A stretch of 59,231 bases of DNA from an uncultured Bacteroidota bacterium (lineage in GTDB: Bacteria; Bacteroidota; Bacteroidia; Bacteroidales; Bacteroidaceae): assembly GCA_947168315.1 (NCBI GenBank), contig CAMVLL010000004.1, positions 1-59,231 on the forward strand, written 5' to 3'. The position numbers were made by a program, and so were the translations under genes. Positions within the stretch are counted from its first letter, which is position 1; every line of letters starts with the position of its first letter. Of the stretch, positions 33,121 through 42,211 are shown piece after piece. Under the pieces are notes generated by a model that saw only the letters and a list, made by a program, of their open reading frames with translations, made no database searches and was not told where the DNA came from.

Positions 33121-34389
33121 TTATTGGAACTGGATATTCTCGCCTTCGATCTTGAAATTTAAGAGTTCATATTTGTCTGATGTCTGTACATCGTAAGGAA
33201 TCTCCGCATCAACGTGCATGTTTCGAATGACAATATTGTTGCATCGAGAAAGAGGCATGTCATCTCGTTTCTCGGGCTTGAAGAATTGAGTCCACGGATG
33301 GATATAAAGCAATCGAGTACATTTACCTTTTATATTCTCTACCAATATATATTCATAATGTTGTGGTGTATCAGGACGCATTTTTAACCAAAGTATCCTA
33401 TCAGATCTTTCTGTGTAACAGTTACGTAGAATAACATTTCTGTCGTGTAAGGATTCTGAGCCCAATGTAAGGCAGCCATGAACACGCCCGTACCGACAAT
33501 TCTGTATGATAATACGTTCGCAGTTGCCATTGGTCTCGTCTTTATCGGCCCAAGTCCCTTTACCGCCTTTCAAAACCACGGCATCATCATTCACATGCAT
33601 GAAGCAACCATTTACTAATACATCAGTACAAGCATCAATATCAATAGCATCGGATGAAGGAGCGCCTCTGGATGGATCAGGTTCCCAGATTCCTTCCGTC
33701 GGGGCATAGATATAGCAGTCGAGAAAACGTACATGATCACTTTTATAGATATGATTTGTCAAAAAAGGAGAGTTAATGAGATGGACATCCTGGACAGTTA
33801 CATTCCTGGAATTAGAAATATATGTCAGACGAGGCCGTTGAGCATCCTTGTTCGTACATTGAGGGTTCCATTTCCTACGAATCCAGAACTCTTGCCAATA
33901 ATGTAATCCATTACCGTCAATGGTTCCTTTCCCGGAAATTGTGAAACCATCCACCTTGTCAGCGTTTACCAGCGCGGCAAAATAGTTGCAAGTCTCACCT
34001 TCGATACGGGTTAACACAATAGGGAAGTCGGATATACGGTCTGAACCCTTCAGTTTGCCTATTACATGTAAGTGAGTTCCTTGTTTAAAGAAGAGGGAAC
34101 CCGATAAAAAAGTACCATTAGGAACGATGATTACGCCACCACCTTTTTCGGCAGCCAAATCAATGACATGTTGGATAGCTTTCGTCTGTACGATGTTCGA
34201 ATCATTTTGAACGCCGTAGTCAGTAATGACATACGACTTTCCCAAAGCACTGACATCTACTTTCTCAGTATTGTTGAACCAAGTATCTATAGGTGTGCCA
34301 TCAGGCCACACTTCTTTCATATGATTTCGTGTTTGGGCGGATCCCAAAGTAACAAATAGTAGAGACAGATAAAGAATTATTTTTCTCAT
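33121..34389 (-). CDS. GH28-type polygalacturonase-like enzyme, secreted
   Basis: 422 residues with signal peptide (MRKIILYLSLLFVTLGSAQ) and a right-handed beta-helix body. GH28 motifs: SSDAID with Asp247, VNDDAV with Asp268 and Asp269, and VHG with His304, followed by WLKMR in place of the usual RIK. An N-terminal ITDYGVQNDSNIVQTKAIQHVIDLAAEKGGGVIIVPNGTF is typical of this fold. Likely periplasmic or surface action on pectin or rhamnogalacturonan backbones. The degree of substrate specificity is not clear. Confidence 0.88.
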   Translation of the reverse strand: MRKIILYLSLLFVTLGSAQTRNHMKEVWPDGTPIDTWFNNTEKVDVSALGKSYVITDYGVQNDSNIVQTKAIQHVIDLAAEKGGGVIIVPNGTFLSGSLFFKQGTHLHVIGKLKGSDRISDFPIVLTRIEGETCNYFAALVNADKVDGFTISGKGTIDGNGLHYWQEFWIRRKWNPQCTNKDAQRPRLTYISNSRNVTVQDVHLINSPFLTNHIYKSDHVRFLDCYIYAPTEGIWEPDPSRGAPSSDAIDIDACTDVLVNGCFMHVNDDAVVLKGGKGTWADKDETNGNCERIIIQNCRYGRVHGCLTLGSESLHDRNVILRNCYTERSDRILWLKMRPDTPQHYEYILVENIKGKCTRLLYIHPWTQFFKPEKRDDMPLSRCNNIVIRNMHVDAEIPYDVQTSDKYELLNFKIEGENIQFQ

Positions 34390-34606
34390 AGTATAAATCT
34401 GAATGACAAGTCAATTTCTATTTCGGTAGCTTTATCAAACAAAGATAGTATATTTTCTTTATCTGATAAGGATAATTGGGGAAAGAACAATACTTCAAAT
34501 TAAAATTTTATATTATGAAATAATGTAGTAAAAATGATTTCATACAATATCAGGTTGAGTTTATACATAAGGCATATTCTCTCTAATCATTTCTTTGAAT
34601 AATATC

Positions 34607-34614
34607 TAAATTTG
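34607..34614 (+). promoter_or_regulatory. -7 box of the lipoprotein/728-aa operon
   Basis: TAAATTTG, 21 bp before the ATG at 34635. No good -33 box. The 34390-34634 gap otherwise shows only AT-rich sequence. Confidence 0.5.
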
Positions 34615-34634
34615 GGCATATCAAAAAGAAAAAA

Positions 34635-35651
34635 ATGAAAAGAGTATTATTAATAATTCAGCTTATTTTGATCCTTATTTTGGAAGGATGCAGTTTAATC
34701 CCCTCTCCAGATAAAGTCAATGGTATTTATTATTGGAGAACGACGTATGACCCTTCAACAGAAGAAAAATGGTTCTTGAATGAACATGAAATTCGTCGAA
34801 TGTATATCCGCTTTTTTGACGTGGTGATTGATGATAAAAAGAATATTGTCCCCAATGCAACCATCCAATTCAATCAAAATCCGTCAAATGAGTTGGAATA
34901 TGTTCCGACGGTGTTTATTACGAATGAAGCCATGTTGGCGATGAAAGGGAAAGAAGGGGATTATGCTCATCTAATTACAAAACGTGTTCATGCGATGATG
35001 ATGAAAAACAAAATAGAGAAGGTCCATGAAGTCCAATTAGACTGTGATTGGACGACAACTTCACAGAATGCTTTCTTTATATTATGTGATAGTATCAAGA
35101 ATATATTGCATCCTAAGGGTTTCCAATTAAGTTCGACTATACGTCTGCATCAATTGCGACAAGAAAAACCACCGGTAGACAAAGGAGTCTTAATGGTTTA
35201 TAACACAGGAGCTATCAAGAATCCGTCTACTTATAATTCTATTCTTGATATCAGTGATGTGAAACATTATTTGAAAGGGATAAAAACGCAGATTCCAATG
35301 GACTTTGCCTTTCCTGTTTTTTCATGGAGTATATGGTTTCAGGATGATAACTTTGTGGCGATAATCCGGCATACAGATTTATCAAATTCTGATTTATATG
35401 AAGACTTGGGAAACAACAGATATAGGGTCCTTAAAAGTCATAATTTAGAAGGACATTATATATACGAAGGAGATATATTCCGGCTGGAGCGTCCGAGATA
35501 TAGTGACATCATGAAGGTAAAAGAAGTTGTTGAGAAAGCTTTTCATACAGATGGAAGACAGCATTCAGTTATATTATATCATTTAGATAATTCCAATCTT
35601 TCAAAATACTCATCCAATGAAATCGAAAACCTATATCATAGTAGCCATTAG
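34635..35651 (+). CDS. Uncharacterised lipoprotein, possible TIM-barrel (DUF3142-like)
   Basis: 338 residues with signal MKRVLLIIQLILILILEGC. The sequence has a strand-helix rhythm and a segment VHEVQLDCDWTTTSQNAFFILCDSIKNILHPKGFQLSSTIRLHQL, then GVLMVYNTGAI, that looks like a glycoside-hydrolase-type barrel and resembles DUF3142. This is a suggestion only. The 3' end overlaps the next gene by 35 nt in another frame, an unusually long overlap that implies tight co-expression. Expected on the outer face of a membrane. Confidence 0.65.
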   Translation: MKRVLLIIQLILILILEGCSLIPSPDKVNGIYYWRTTYDPSTEEKWFLNEHEIRRMYIRFFDVVIDDKKNIVPNATIQFNQNPSNELEYVPTVFITNEAMLAMKGKEGDYAHLITKRVHAMMMKNKIEKVHEVQLDCDWTTTSQNAFFILCDSIKNILHPKGFQLSSTIRLHQLRQEKPPVDKGVLMVYNTGAIKNPSTYNSILDISDVKHYLKGIKTQIPMDFAFPVFSWSIWFQDDNFVAIIRHTDLSNSDLYEDLGNNRYRVLKSHNLEGHYIYEGDIFRLERPRYSDIMKVKEVVEKAFHTDGRQHSVILYHLDNSNLSKYSSNEIENLYHSSH

Positions 35652-37803
35652 TCTTCTAATGTTAGTGCTTGGTGAGAGTCGTCTTTGGGCATGTGCCTAT
35701 AATTCATATGAACCATCAGAATATGATTTTTATCGTATTTATTTTCCGGGAAGGAATACACTTTCAAATAAACAACAGAACTGTATGTTATGGAAGGAAC
35801 TGACTTCTATGAATATTCCGGAAAGCGATATTATGCAAGTTGTTTACGAATGGGATGTAAAGACCTTTAATGCTTTATTAAAAACACAAGGATTGACCAC
35901 TAATGTCTTTGCTCATTGGTTGCTGGAAACTCAAAATAAAGATGCGCTCGAGCTACTTAGGCTGGCCAAACAATGTGAGATGATTCGTGCCTATAGCAAT
36001 TCTCCTTGGTATTATGCCTATGATGGAGATGATGTTCAAACAACTTTGCGAGAAATAGCAGATAATGCGTTAAAATATGAAAGCGGACGTCTGTTAGATC
36101 GATACATGCTGCAGGCCGTTCGTGCCTTGTTCACATTAAAAGAGTATGATAAGTGCATTCAAATTTGGAACAACAAAAAAGTTTTTTTGCCTGATGGATT
36201 GATTAAATCAATGACAGAGTCGTATGTTGCCGGTTCTTACTATCATATAGGAAACGAACAAAAGGCTTTGGAACTCTATGCCGAGTGTGGCGATTACTAT
36301 CATTTTTATTTTAAATACATGAAAGATAAGAATGCATGGATAGAAGGAATTCGTAACTCAGTGAAACAGTTCCCAGATGTCCTTTGGTATGACGAGGTGT
36401 TACAGCGAGAGGTCCTAAATATTGATCGTTATTATGACTATGACATCATTGGTGACGAGCAAATGAATGAAAACAGAAAAGACTGTATGGAAAAATATAG
36501 TGAACTCTTTGGATTAGCTCAAGAAATCTTGAAATATAAGAATAATCCTCACGCAGACATATGGTATTACACAGGTGCATATATGGCAGAGAAACTTGGT
36601 AATATGAATACTTCTTTGGATTATATTCAGAAAGCAGAACATATATGTAAGGATGATTCTCTTAGTGCGTCAATACATGTTTTCAAAACATATTTATTAG
36701 CCCAAATGATGCCTGTAAATGCGCAATACGATCAATGGTTGTACCAGACACTTTCATGGTATGAGAGACAAATCAAAAACAACATGACTGATGATGTGCT
36801 TAACTATTGTCTGGAATGGGATAATTTGGGTGGTCATGAGTATACTAATTCAGCTTTCTCGTACATGAATGGGTGCTATAGCTTTTACTATTGGAATGAT
36901 ATGTTGCGGAAGTTGTTAATAAGTGTAGTGGCTCCGAAATATCTGGATGCTGGAAGAGGAGAACGAGCCATCCAATTAGTAAATATGGCAGATAACATGC
37001 TGATTAAGGTTGTTGAGAACAGTGGCAGACAGGCTGATTATTCCATGGAAGCATATCGTTCGAATACAAAACAATTCAATCATTTCGATTATTGTAATCA
37101 TCTCTTTGCTTTATTAGATACTATCCCAATATCTGCAATCATCAATTATACGAATAAAGTCGTGCATCCTCAAAATCTAACGGATCAATTAATTAATAGA
37201 TATAGTTATACCGACTTGAATTATTTTAACGAGATTATAGGAACAAGATATTTACGATCTTTAAAATATCATCAAGCTGTAGTTTATTTGGAGAAGGTCC
37301 CTTCTTCTTTCCAATACAGGCTTAACACCTGTAAGGATGGATATCTTGTCAGAAACCCTTTTGAGCAGGAGCATAAAATGAGCGATAACTCCGACTACAA
37401 ATTGAAATTTGCGAAAGAGATGGCAATGCTTGAAGAAGGAATTAAACTTACAAAAGACCCGAATCGAAAGGCACAGCAAATGATTCGTTTTGCTTTAGGA
37501 ATACGGAATTCTTTTGATAAATGTTGGGCGCTGAGTTACTATGGAAAGTCGATGTATTGGGTTGAAGTGGATGGCGATTATACTCAAAAAAGTGGGATTT
37601 ATGATGAGAGTGTTGAGGAACGATATCAACAGCTTACCCAACAAGCTCTTTCTTTGTTCACAGACAATGAGGCGGCGGCAAAAGCTTATTGGCTTTTAGG
37701 ATACTACAAAAAAGTGGTACGCGACTATCCTGATACGGAAATGGCAGACTTTGCCATCAATCATTGTGACCGTTTGGCAGATTATGTTGGGAAAAAGAAA
37801 TAA
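35617..37803 (+). CDS. Large secreted helical-repeat protein of unknown function
   Basis: 728 residues with an N-terminal signal (MKSKTYIIVAISLLMLVLGESRLWAC) and then long alpha-helical stretches with TPR-like features: KALELYAECGDYYHFYFKYMKDKNAWI, then SLDYIQKAEHICKDDSLSASIHVFKTYLL and AKAYWLLGYYKKVVRDYPDTEMADFAINHCDRLADYVGKKK. It is rich in Tyr, Trp and Asp. No catalytic motif seen. Overlaps the lipoprotein gene, so the two probably work together at the cell envelope. I do not recognise a named family. Confidence 0.7.
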   Translation: MKSKTYIIVAISLLMLVLGESRLWACAYNSYEPSEYDFYRIYFPGRNTLSNKQQNCMLWKELTSMNIPESDIMQVVYEWDVKTFNALLKTQGLTTNVFAHWLLETQNKDALELLRLAKQCEMIRAYSNSPWYYAYDGDDVQTTLREIADNALKYESGRLLDRYMLQAVRALFTLKEYDKCIQIWNNKKVFLPDGLIKSMTESYVAGSYYHIGNEQKALELYAECGDYYHFYFKYMKDKNAWIEGIRNSVKQFPDVLWYDEVLQREVLNIDRYYDYDIIGDEQMNENRKDCMEKYSELFGLAQEILKYKNNPHADIWYYTGAYMAEKLGNMNTSLDYIQKAEHICKDDSLSASIHVFKTYLLAQMMPVNAQYDQWLYQTLSWYERQIKNNMTDDVLNYCLEWDNLGGHEYTNSAFSYMNGCYSFYYWNDMLRKLLISVVAPKYLDAGRGERAIQLVNMADNMLIKVVENSGRQADYSMEAYRSNTKQFNHFDYCNHLFALLDTIPISAIINYTNKVVHPQNLTDQLINRYSYTDLNYFNEIIGTRYLRSLKYHQAVVYLEKVPSSFQYRLNTCKDGYLVRNPFEQEHKMSDNSDYKLKFAKEMAMLEEGIKLTKDPNRKAQQMIRFALGIRNSFDKCWALSYYGKSMYWVEVDGDYTQKSGIYDESVEERYQQLTQQALSLFTDNEAAAKAYWLLGYYKKVVRDYPDTEMADFAINHCDRLADYVGKKK

Positions 37804-37865
37804 CTTTTCTTGCTAATATAGGGATGGTTAGTTATATTTGAAACTCAATTCAAAATACATTTTTT

Positions 37866-38894
37866 ATGACAAACTTATCCTTTAAAAGTTTTATCGGTGT
37901 TATTGTGATGATGACGCTCGTGTTGTCCTCCTGTTGCAAACAGAAGGATGCTACTATGCCTGCGAATAAAAAAGAAGTGATGGACAGATTTGTCGCTGGT
38001 ACACTGCCTGCATCGTATGCTCCGGCAGCTTTCTTCGCTCATTTCAGGTCTGATCAAAAAGAAGGGGAAGCGGCTGTACAGGCTCACTTGAATTTCTTCC
38101 TGGAGTCGAACCAAGATATCTTGAAAGTTCAGTTTGAACAATCTGCTCCTCGAATCGCATCTCTGGATTCGGATGAGGAATGGATGCCAGAGGACTTTTA
38201 TCGGCCGACTCTTGAGATAATCAAACGTATTAACGAGATTGCTGGCTCAGATGTTTATGTCCTTCCGACAATTTATAGCGCTTTCCAAGTAGCCCGTCAG
38301 TCGCTTGGCGAGGCTCGTATCATTGAAGCAGCTAAGAATCAGCCAGAGAAACTGAAGAGTGTGCTTGATTCTCACAAGAAAGCTCTGCTTTGGCTTATCC
38401 GCGAATGTAAAGCTGCGGGAATTCAAGGCTTTTATACTGCACATCAAGGTGGAGAAATGAAATTTTATGAGATACCTAATTTCTTTGAAACATTTGTTCG
38501 CCCGTACGACCTTGAGGTGATGGGTGAATGCAACAAGGATACGCGTCTGAATATCCTTCATATCTGTGACTGGGAAGGTGCTTTTGATGACCTTACTCGC
38601 TTTAAGGATTATCCTGGACAAATAGTGAATACGCCGAAGAGCCTTAATGGTGAGCCATTTACGTTGGAAGATGGATATAAACTGTTCGGCCGCCCTGTTT
38701 TAGGAGGATTTGACCGTCAAGGTGACATCCTTAAGGCCTCTCCTGAGAAAGTTTCTGAGATGACAACTCAGATTCTGACGAATGGTCCTGCAGGACATGT
38801 GATGATTGGTGCAGATTGTACAGTATCTTCAGCGCCTCATGCAAATATCCATGCAGCAGTAGCAACTGCACATGGTACATTGAATGCTCAATAA
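37866..38894 (+). CDS. Uroporphyrinogen-decarboxylase-superfamily lipoprotein
   Basis: 342 residues. The N-terminus (about 7-24: SFKSFIGVIVMMTLVLSSCC) is a lipoprotein-like signal with two Cys, unusual for this otherwise cytoplasmic family. The body follows the URO-D/MtbA barrel: FLESNQDILKVQFEQS, then ALLWLIRECKAAGIQGFYTAHQGGEM, NILHICDWEGAFDDLTRF, RPVLGGFDRQGDI and a C-terminal HVMIGADCTVSSAPHANIHAAVATAHG. His and Cys residues in NILHICD and IGADC could bind metal, as in corrinoid methyltransferases. Whether it is exported is inference from the signal alone. Confidence 0.72.
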   Translation: MTNLSFKSFIGVIVMMTLVLSSCCKQKDATMPANKKEVMDRFVAGTLPASYAPAAFFAHFRSDQKEGEAAVQAHLNFFLESNQDILKVQFEQSAPRIASLDSDEEWMPEDFYRPTLEIIKRINEIAGSDVYVLPTIYSAFQVARQSLGEARIIEAAKNQPEKLKSVLDSHKKALLWLIRECKAAGIQGFYTAHQGGEMKFYEIPNFFETFVRPYDLEVMGECNKDTRLNILHICDWEGAFDDLTRFKDYPGQIVNTPKSLNGEPFTLEDGYKLFGRPVLGGFDRQGDILKASPEKVSEMTTQILTNGPAGHVMIGADCTVSSAPHANIHAAVATAHGTLNAQ

Positions 38895-38927
38895 ACCATA
38901 GATTAGAACCATCTCTTGATAAATTAG

Positions 38928-39014
38928 GCTTTCCACCTAGGTGGAAAGCCTTTGTCACATTGGTGGAAAACTCTTGTCACATTAGTGGAAAGCCTTTGTC
39001 ACCTAGGTGACAAG
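38928..39014. repeat. Modular repeat cluster B, related to 26.1 kb
   Basis: It is built from the same 7 bp boxes: TTTCCAC-CTAG-GTGGAAA, then TTGTCAC-ATTG-GTGGAAA, then TTGTCAC-ATTA-GTGGAAA, then TTGTCAC-CTAG-GTGACAA and the end AAGCTTAA. Box pairs face each other across 4 bp spacers. It fills the 38895-39146 gap between the URO-D-like gene and the GH5-like gene; nothing else was seen there apart from a short AT-rich tail. Confidence 0.85.
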
Positions 39015-39146
39015 CTTAATTCATTTGGAGAGATTAGATAAAATATCAGTAGTCGTTAGGTAAGATATTGCTTAGCGACTATTTTATTTTTTCGAGAAAT
39101 TCAATAACTTTACATCATTAGAATAGTATAACTTAAATTTGTTATT

Positions 39147-40982
39147 ATGAAAAAGGGAAGAATGATAATCACATTGTGTATGGTTTTGATAACCTTGCCA
39201 ATTATGGCGAAACGTACGCAGTGGACTGAAAAACAAGCGTGGGAATGGCAAGAAAAGGTTGGAGTCATCAAGGGGTTTAATGGGGCCTATCATGCATACC
39301 CCGGTCAGACTACGTTTGAAATCTTGAAGAAAGCATCTGAACTTGGGTTTAACAGTGTCAGGTTTTGGGTTTCTGGTGGTAATGTGGATGAAAAGATTGC
39401 GCATATACAACGAATGATAGATGATGCCGCAGCCTTTAATATGACTGTCTCGCCGGTATTGACCTTTGGTGATGTGGCTTATGCAAATGCGATAAAACGT
39501 AACGAAAAGGTCAAAGATTCGGATTATGAACAGGACTTCCGGAAACTGATGCGTCATTTTGCCAACGAGGAACGTATCGTCTTATGGGATCTTATGAACG
39601 AACCTCGTTTCAATGATGAGCCTCGAACGTATGATGAGATGGACATCATCGAGAATATGGTCAAATGGTCTTGGGATGAGGATGTGTCGCAACCGATAAC
39701 TTCCTCTATCATTTGGGCAACCATCAATCCCCAAAACAAGGCTTTGAAACGGATTAGTGAGGTAGAGCAGATGATGGATGTTCATAATTTCCACTCATAT
39801 GACTGTGCTTTGAACTTCAGTAAAAACATTTGTGATATGCTTGATTATATCAAGGGCCTTGGAGATCGACCAATTGTTTGCACAGAGTGTTTGACACGTG
39901 TCAATGGATCAGGATTAGCACGTAGTTTAGCTGTTTTTGCGAAATATAAAGTCAACTTTTATAGTTGGGGACTTTTCGTCAATGATAGGAACTGGGAGGT
40001 ACGATGGAGAAAATCTACGTACGACCCATACGAACCAATGTTTCATAACCTGCTTTATAGTGACGGAGATATCTATGATGCCCGAGATATTGAACTGATT
40101 CGAAACTATCATTTTGTTTCAGATGGCGAGGAATTTGATGAAGGGATTGAGATTTCTGACCGATGGACCCATGAACGGGTATGGAGATGGATGGTTTGCG
40201 GTCCGGTGAAAGGAACAAATATCATTTCCGATGTGAAAGATACAGCCTCTAAAGGCTATAATTCTGTTCGAGTAAGGTTTTATTATGCAGATTGGAAGAA
40301 TCATCGTGATGAATTCTTTAAGAAGTTGGATCAATGTTTGCAGAACGCCTCATCACAAGGCTTGACGGTGATGCCGGTTCTTTTGGATGATGGCGATGTT
40401 CCTAACGGATCCGTTGCCCTTGGAAAATATGTAAACGATGTTATTAATCGTTATTATTCAGATAATCGAGTTCTTGCATGGGAATTATATTATAAACCAG
40501 GTGAGAAGGTGAAAGATACCAATCTGTTGATGGAACTAGTCGGTACGGTATTCCGTTATGCACGCAATGTATATCCCAATCAGCCTATGACGATGACACC
40601 TGTTGTTAATGTAAAACCATTTAAAGAAGGATTCGATCCTTGGCAGGCATTAGTGCATGGACACACAGGTGGATGGGGAGAATTAGACTATTCTGGAGGC
40701 AGTAATTCAGATCTGGTATATAAGATATGGAGCTTAAGTGATGTGATTTCTTTTGCAACCGACATGCCAACTCCAGAGACAGGATGGCTAATCAGTATGT
40801 GTTATCGCTTCGGTCGCCCTATTTTCTGTACGGATTGGCGGTTTGATAATGACGAAACGGCTAATTCCACGTTGAAGCGGTTTGCAATGAGCCACGTCTT
40901 CTGGTTTGCTTCAAAGCCAGTCTCAACGAATCAGATTAATTCATTCCGTTTTATTCCAATCAGTACGGAACGGCAGGATTAA
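39147..40982 (+). CDS. Secreted GH5-like protein with two TIM barrels, second one catalytically degenerate
   Basis: 611 residues with signal MKKGRMIITLCMVLITLPIMAK. Barrel 1 (about 30-310): KGFNGAYHAYPGQTTFEILKKASELGFNSVRFW. Acid/base Glu152 lies in WDLMNEP and nucleophile Glu247 in IVCTECLTR. Barrel 2 (about 345-600) aligns strand by strand with barrel 1 (GYNSVRVRFYY, LTVMPVLLDDGDV, RVLAWELYYKP, FGRPIFCTDWR). The Asn-Glu becomes Tyr449-Lys450 and the nucleophile position becomes Asp563, so both glutamates are lost. It looks like an ancient internal duplication with the second copy kept for binding or structure. The substrate is unknown, though the barrel 1 motifs suit a beta-glycanase or mannanase. 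Confidence 0.82.
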   Translation: MKKGRMIITLCMVLITLPIMAKRTQWTEKQAWEWQEKVGVIKGFNGAYHAYPGQTTFEILKKASELGFNSVRFWVSGGNVDEKIAHIQRMIDDAAAFNMTVSPVLTFGDVAYANAIKRNEKVKDSDYEQDFRKLMRHFANEERIVLWDLMNEPRFNDEPRTYDEMDIIENMVKWSWDEDVSQPITSSIIWATINPQNKALKRISEVEQMMDVHNFHSYDCALNFSKNICDMLDYIKGLGDRPIVCTECLTRVNGSGLARSLAVFAKYKVNFYSWGLFVNDRNWEVRWRKSTYDPYEPMFHNLLYSDGDIYDARDIELIRNYHFVSDGEEFDEGIEISDRWTHERVWRWMVCGPVKGTNIISDVKDTASKGYNSVRVRFYYADWKNHRDEFFKKLDQCLQNASSQGLTVMPVLLDDGDVPNGSVALGKYVNDVINRYYSDNRVLAWELYYKPGEKVKDTNLLMELVGTVFRYARNVYPNQPMTMTPVVNVKPFKEGFDPWQALVHGHTGGWGELDYSGGSNSDLVYKIWSLSDVISFATDMPTPETGWLISMCYRFGRPIFCTDWRFDNDETANSTLKRFAMSHVFWFASKPVSTNQINSFRFIPISTERQD

Positions 40983-41114
40983 GAAAGTATCCCTTTGAAA
41001 CAAAAAAGTGAGAAAAGCATTACATTCAGTACAATTGTTAGGACATTCAAGGCACTGGGCGTAGAGACAGCCAGCCTTGACCTTGGAAGTATGGGAAAGG
41101 TTGTGCTTTGGTAA
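40983..41114 (+). pseudogene. Remnant of an XRE-family transcriptional regulator C-terminus
   Basis: Directly after the GH5-like stop, in the same frame, 43 codons encode ESIPLKQKSEKSITFSTIVR and then TFKALGVETASLDLGSMGKVVLW, ending at TAA 41112-41114. From 41016 on this matches the conserved C-terminus of short XRE/HipB-like regulators. There is no ATG and no N-terminal helix-turn-helix, so it is a fragment. It suggests a past deletion or insertion at the GH5 end. Coordinates for the 5' edge are approximate. Confidence 0.6.
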
Positions 41115-41124
41115 GAATATTTTA

Positions 41125-41159
41125 AAAGGCGATGGAAGATTATACCGACCATCGCCTTT
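41125..41159. terminator. Bidirectional terminator after the XRE remnant
   Basis: AAAGGCGATGG (41125-41135) pairs with CCATCGCCTTT (41149-41159), between convergent genes. Confidence 0.8.
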
Positions 41160-41180
41160 GTATTAAAAGAATAGAAAACA

Positions 41181-42143
41181 CTAAATAAAGAGAACTTCTC
41201 TACCATGGAAGAGGAATCCTCCGGCAACGAGGTATTCTCTACAGGTTGGCGAGAATTGATCTTCGACTGTAATGTGCTCATGTCCAGCCAGAATACACTT
41301 AAGTAATGGCTCTTGGCGAAGGTAGGCAATGAAATCACGTGTTACAGGATCCTCTTTTTGGACTGTATAATCACCTTTAGGAACAGGTAGTTCCCCAGTT
41401 GTTAACTGACCTTTTTCGTACCAAACCCTACAAGTTGCCCGCCATATTTTTTCTGTATGGAAAGGCACGTGCATACATAATACGATAGGAAGACCTTTCT
41501 TTACTTCTTCCTTGAACATATTTACTTGCTCTTCGGTAACGTAACCATATACATCATCCAATGTGATAAAGTTAACATCGTTCACCACTTGGGATTGGAA
41601 ACGGACGTTAAAGGGATATACCTCTTGTAACTTTTTTCGGGTATTGTCTTTGTAACTTTCGTTTTTCTCTTCTTTAGGGTCACTTAGCCACATGTCTGTA
41701 CTGAACTCATGATTGCCCAATGATCCGATGAGACCATCGCCAAAATATTTCTTCACCAAATCAAAATTAGCTTCACTTTGCCAGTCAATGAGATCTCCAG
41801 TATGTATGACGTAGTCAACGTGCTGTTTAGCCCAAGAGAGAGCGTCCCTCAAGGCTTCTTCTTGTCGTCCACCAAAATTAATTGTTCGTGATTTGGAAAG
41901 CTCTTGCTTTTTCTCATTCTCATGAGCATAAGCCGCTGCAAGGTGAGAGTCTGAGATATGAAGGACAGAGAAAGGTTTTTTCAGCCCAAGTTCAACAACT
42001 GCATAACTCAATGAGAGCCGCTCGTATTGGCCTCGTTGAGGGAACACCGACGGTTTGTCTTCAGCGAAACTCGGCAATTGTGAGGTGGCAATAAGAGCAC
42101 CAGAGCAAGCCATTCTTTTTAAGAAAGATCTTCTGTTAATCAT
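41181..42143 (-). CDS. Secreted metallophosphoesterase (calcineurin-like)
   Basis: 320 residues. A twin-arginine-like start MINRRSFLKRMACSGALIATS suggests export by Tat or Sec. The metal-site motifs come in family order: LHISDSH, VIHTGDLID, GSLGNHEF, CMHVPFH and AGHEH. Likely cleaves phosphate esters outside the cytoplasm. A TATCTTTG box lies at 42174-42167 on its strand. The C-terminus ends soon after the last motif (GGFLFHGREVLFI), so it may lack a usual extra domain. Confidence 0.86.
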   Translation of the reverse strand: MINRRSFLKRMACSGALIATSQLPSFAEDKPSVFPQRGQYERLSLSYAVVELGLKKPFSVLHISDSHLAAAYAHENEKKQELSKSRTINFGGRQEEALRDALSWAKQHVDYVIHTGDLIDWQSEANFDLVKKYFGDGLIGSLGNHEFSTDMWLSDPKEEKNESYKDNTRKKLQEVYPFNVRFQSQVVNDVNFITLDDVYGYVTEEQVNMFKEEVKKGLPIVLCMHVPFHTEKIWRATCRVWYEKGQLTTGELPVPKGDYTVQKEDPVTRDFIAYLRQEPLLKCILAGHEHITVEDQFSPTCREYLVAGGFLFHGREVLFI

Positions 42144-42211
42144 AATACTTTAATCATTAGTTTCAGCAAAGATAACAAAATAAACGATGTAATTGTTATA
42201 AATTACCTCAT

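Noticed and set aside
20992-34389. The esterase/GH31/GH3/GH28 region as a polysaccharide utilisation locus
   Set aside because: No SusC/SusD pair, hybrid two-component sensor or ECF sigma/anti-sigma pair is present, and the genes are scattered on both strands among unrelated genes.
40979-41338. Minus-strand frame of 119 codons over the terminator and XRE remnant
   Set aside because: It overlaps the metallophosphoesterase 3' end in another frame, crosses a terminator, and has no family features.
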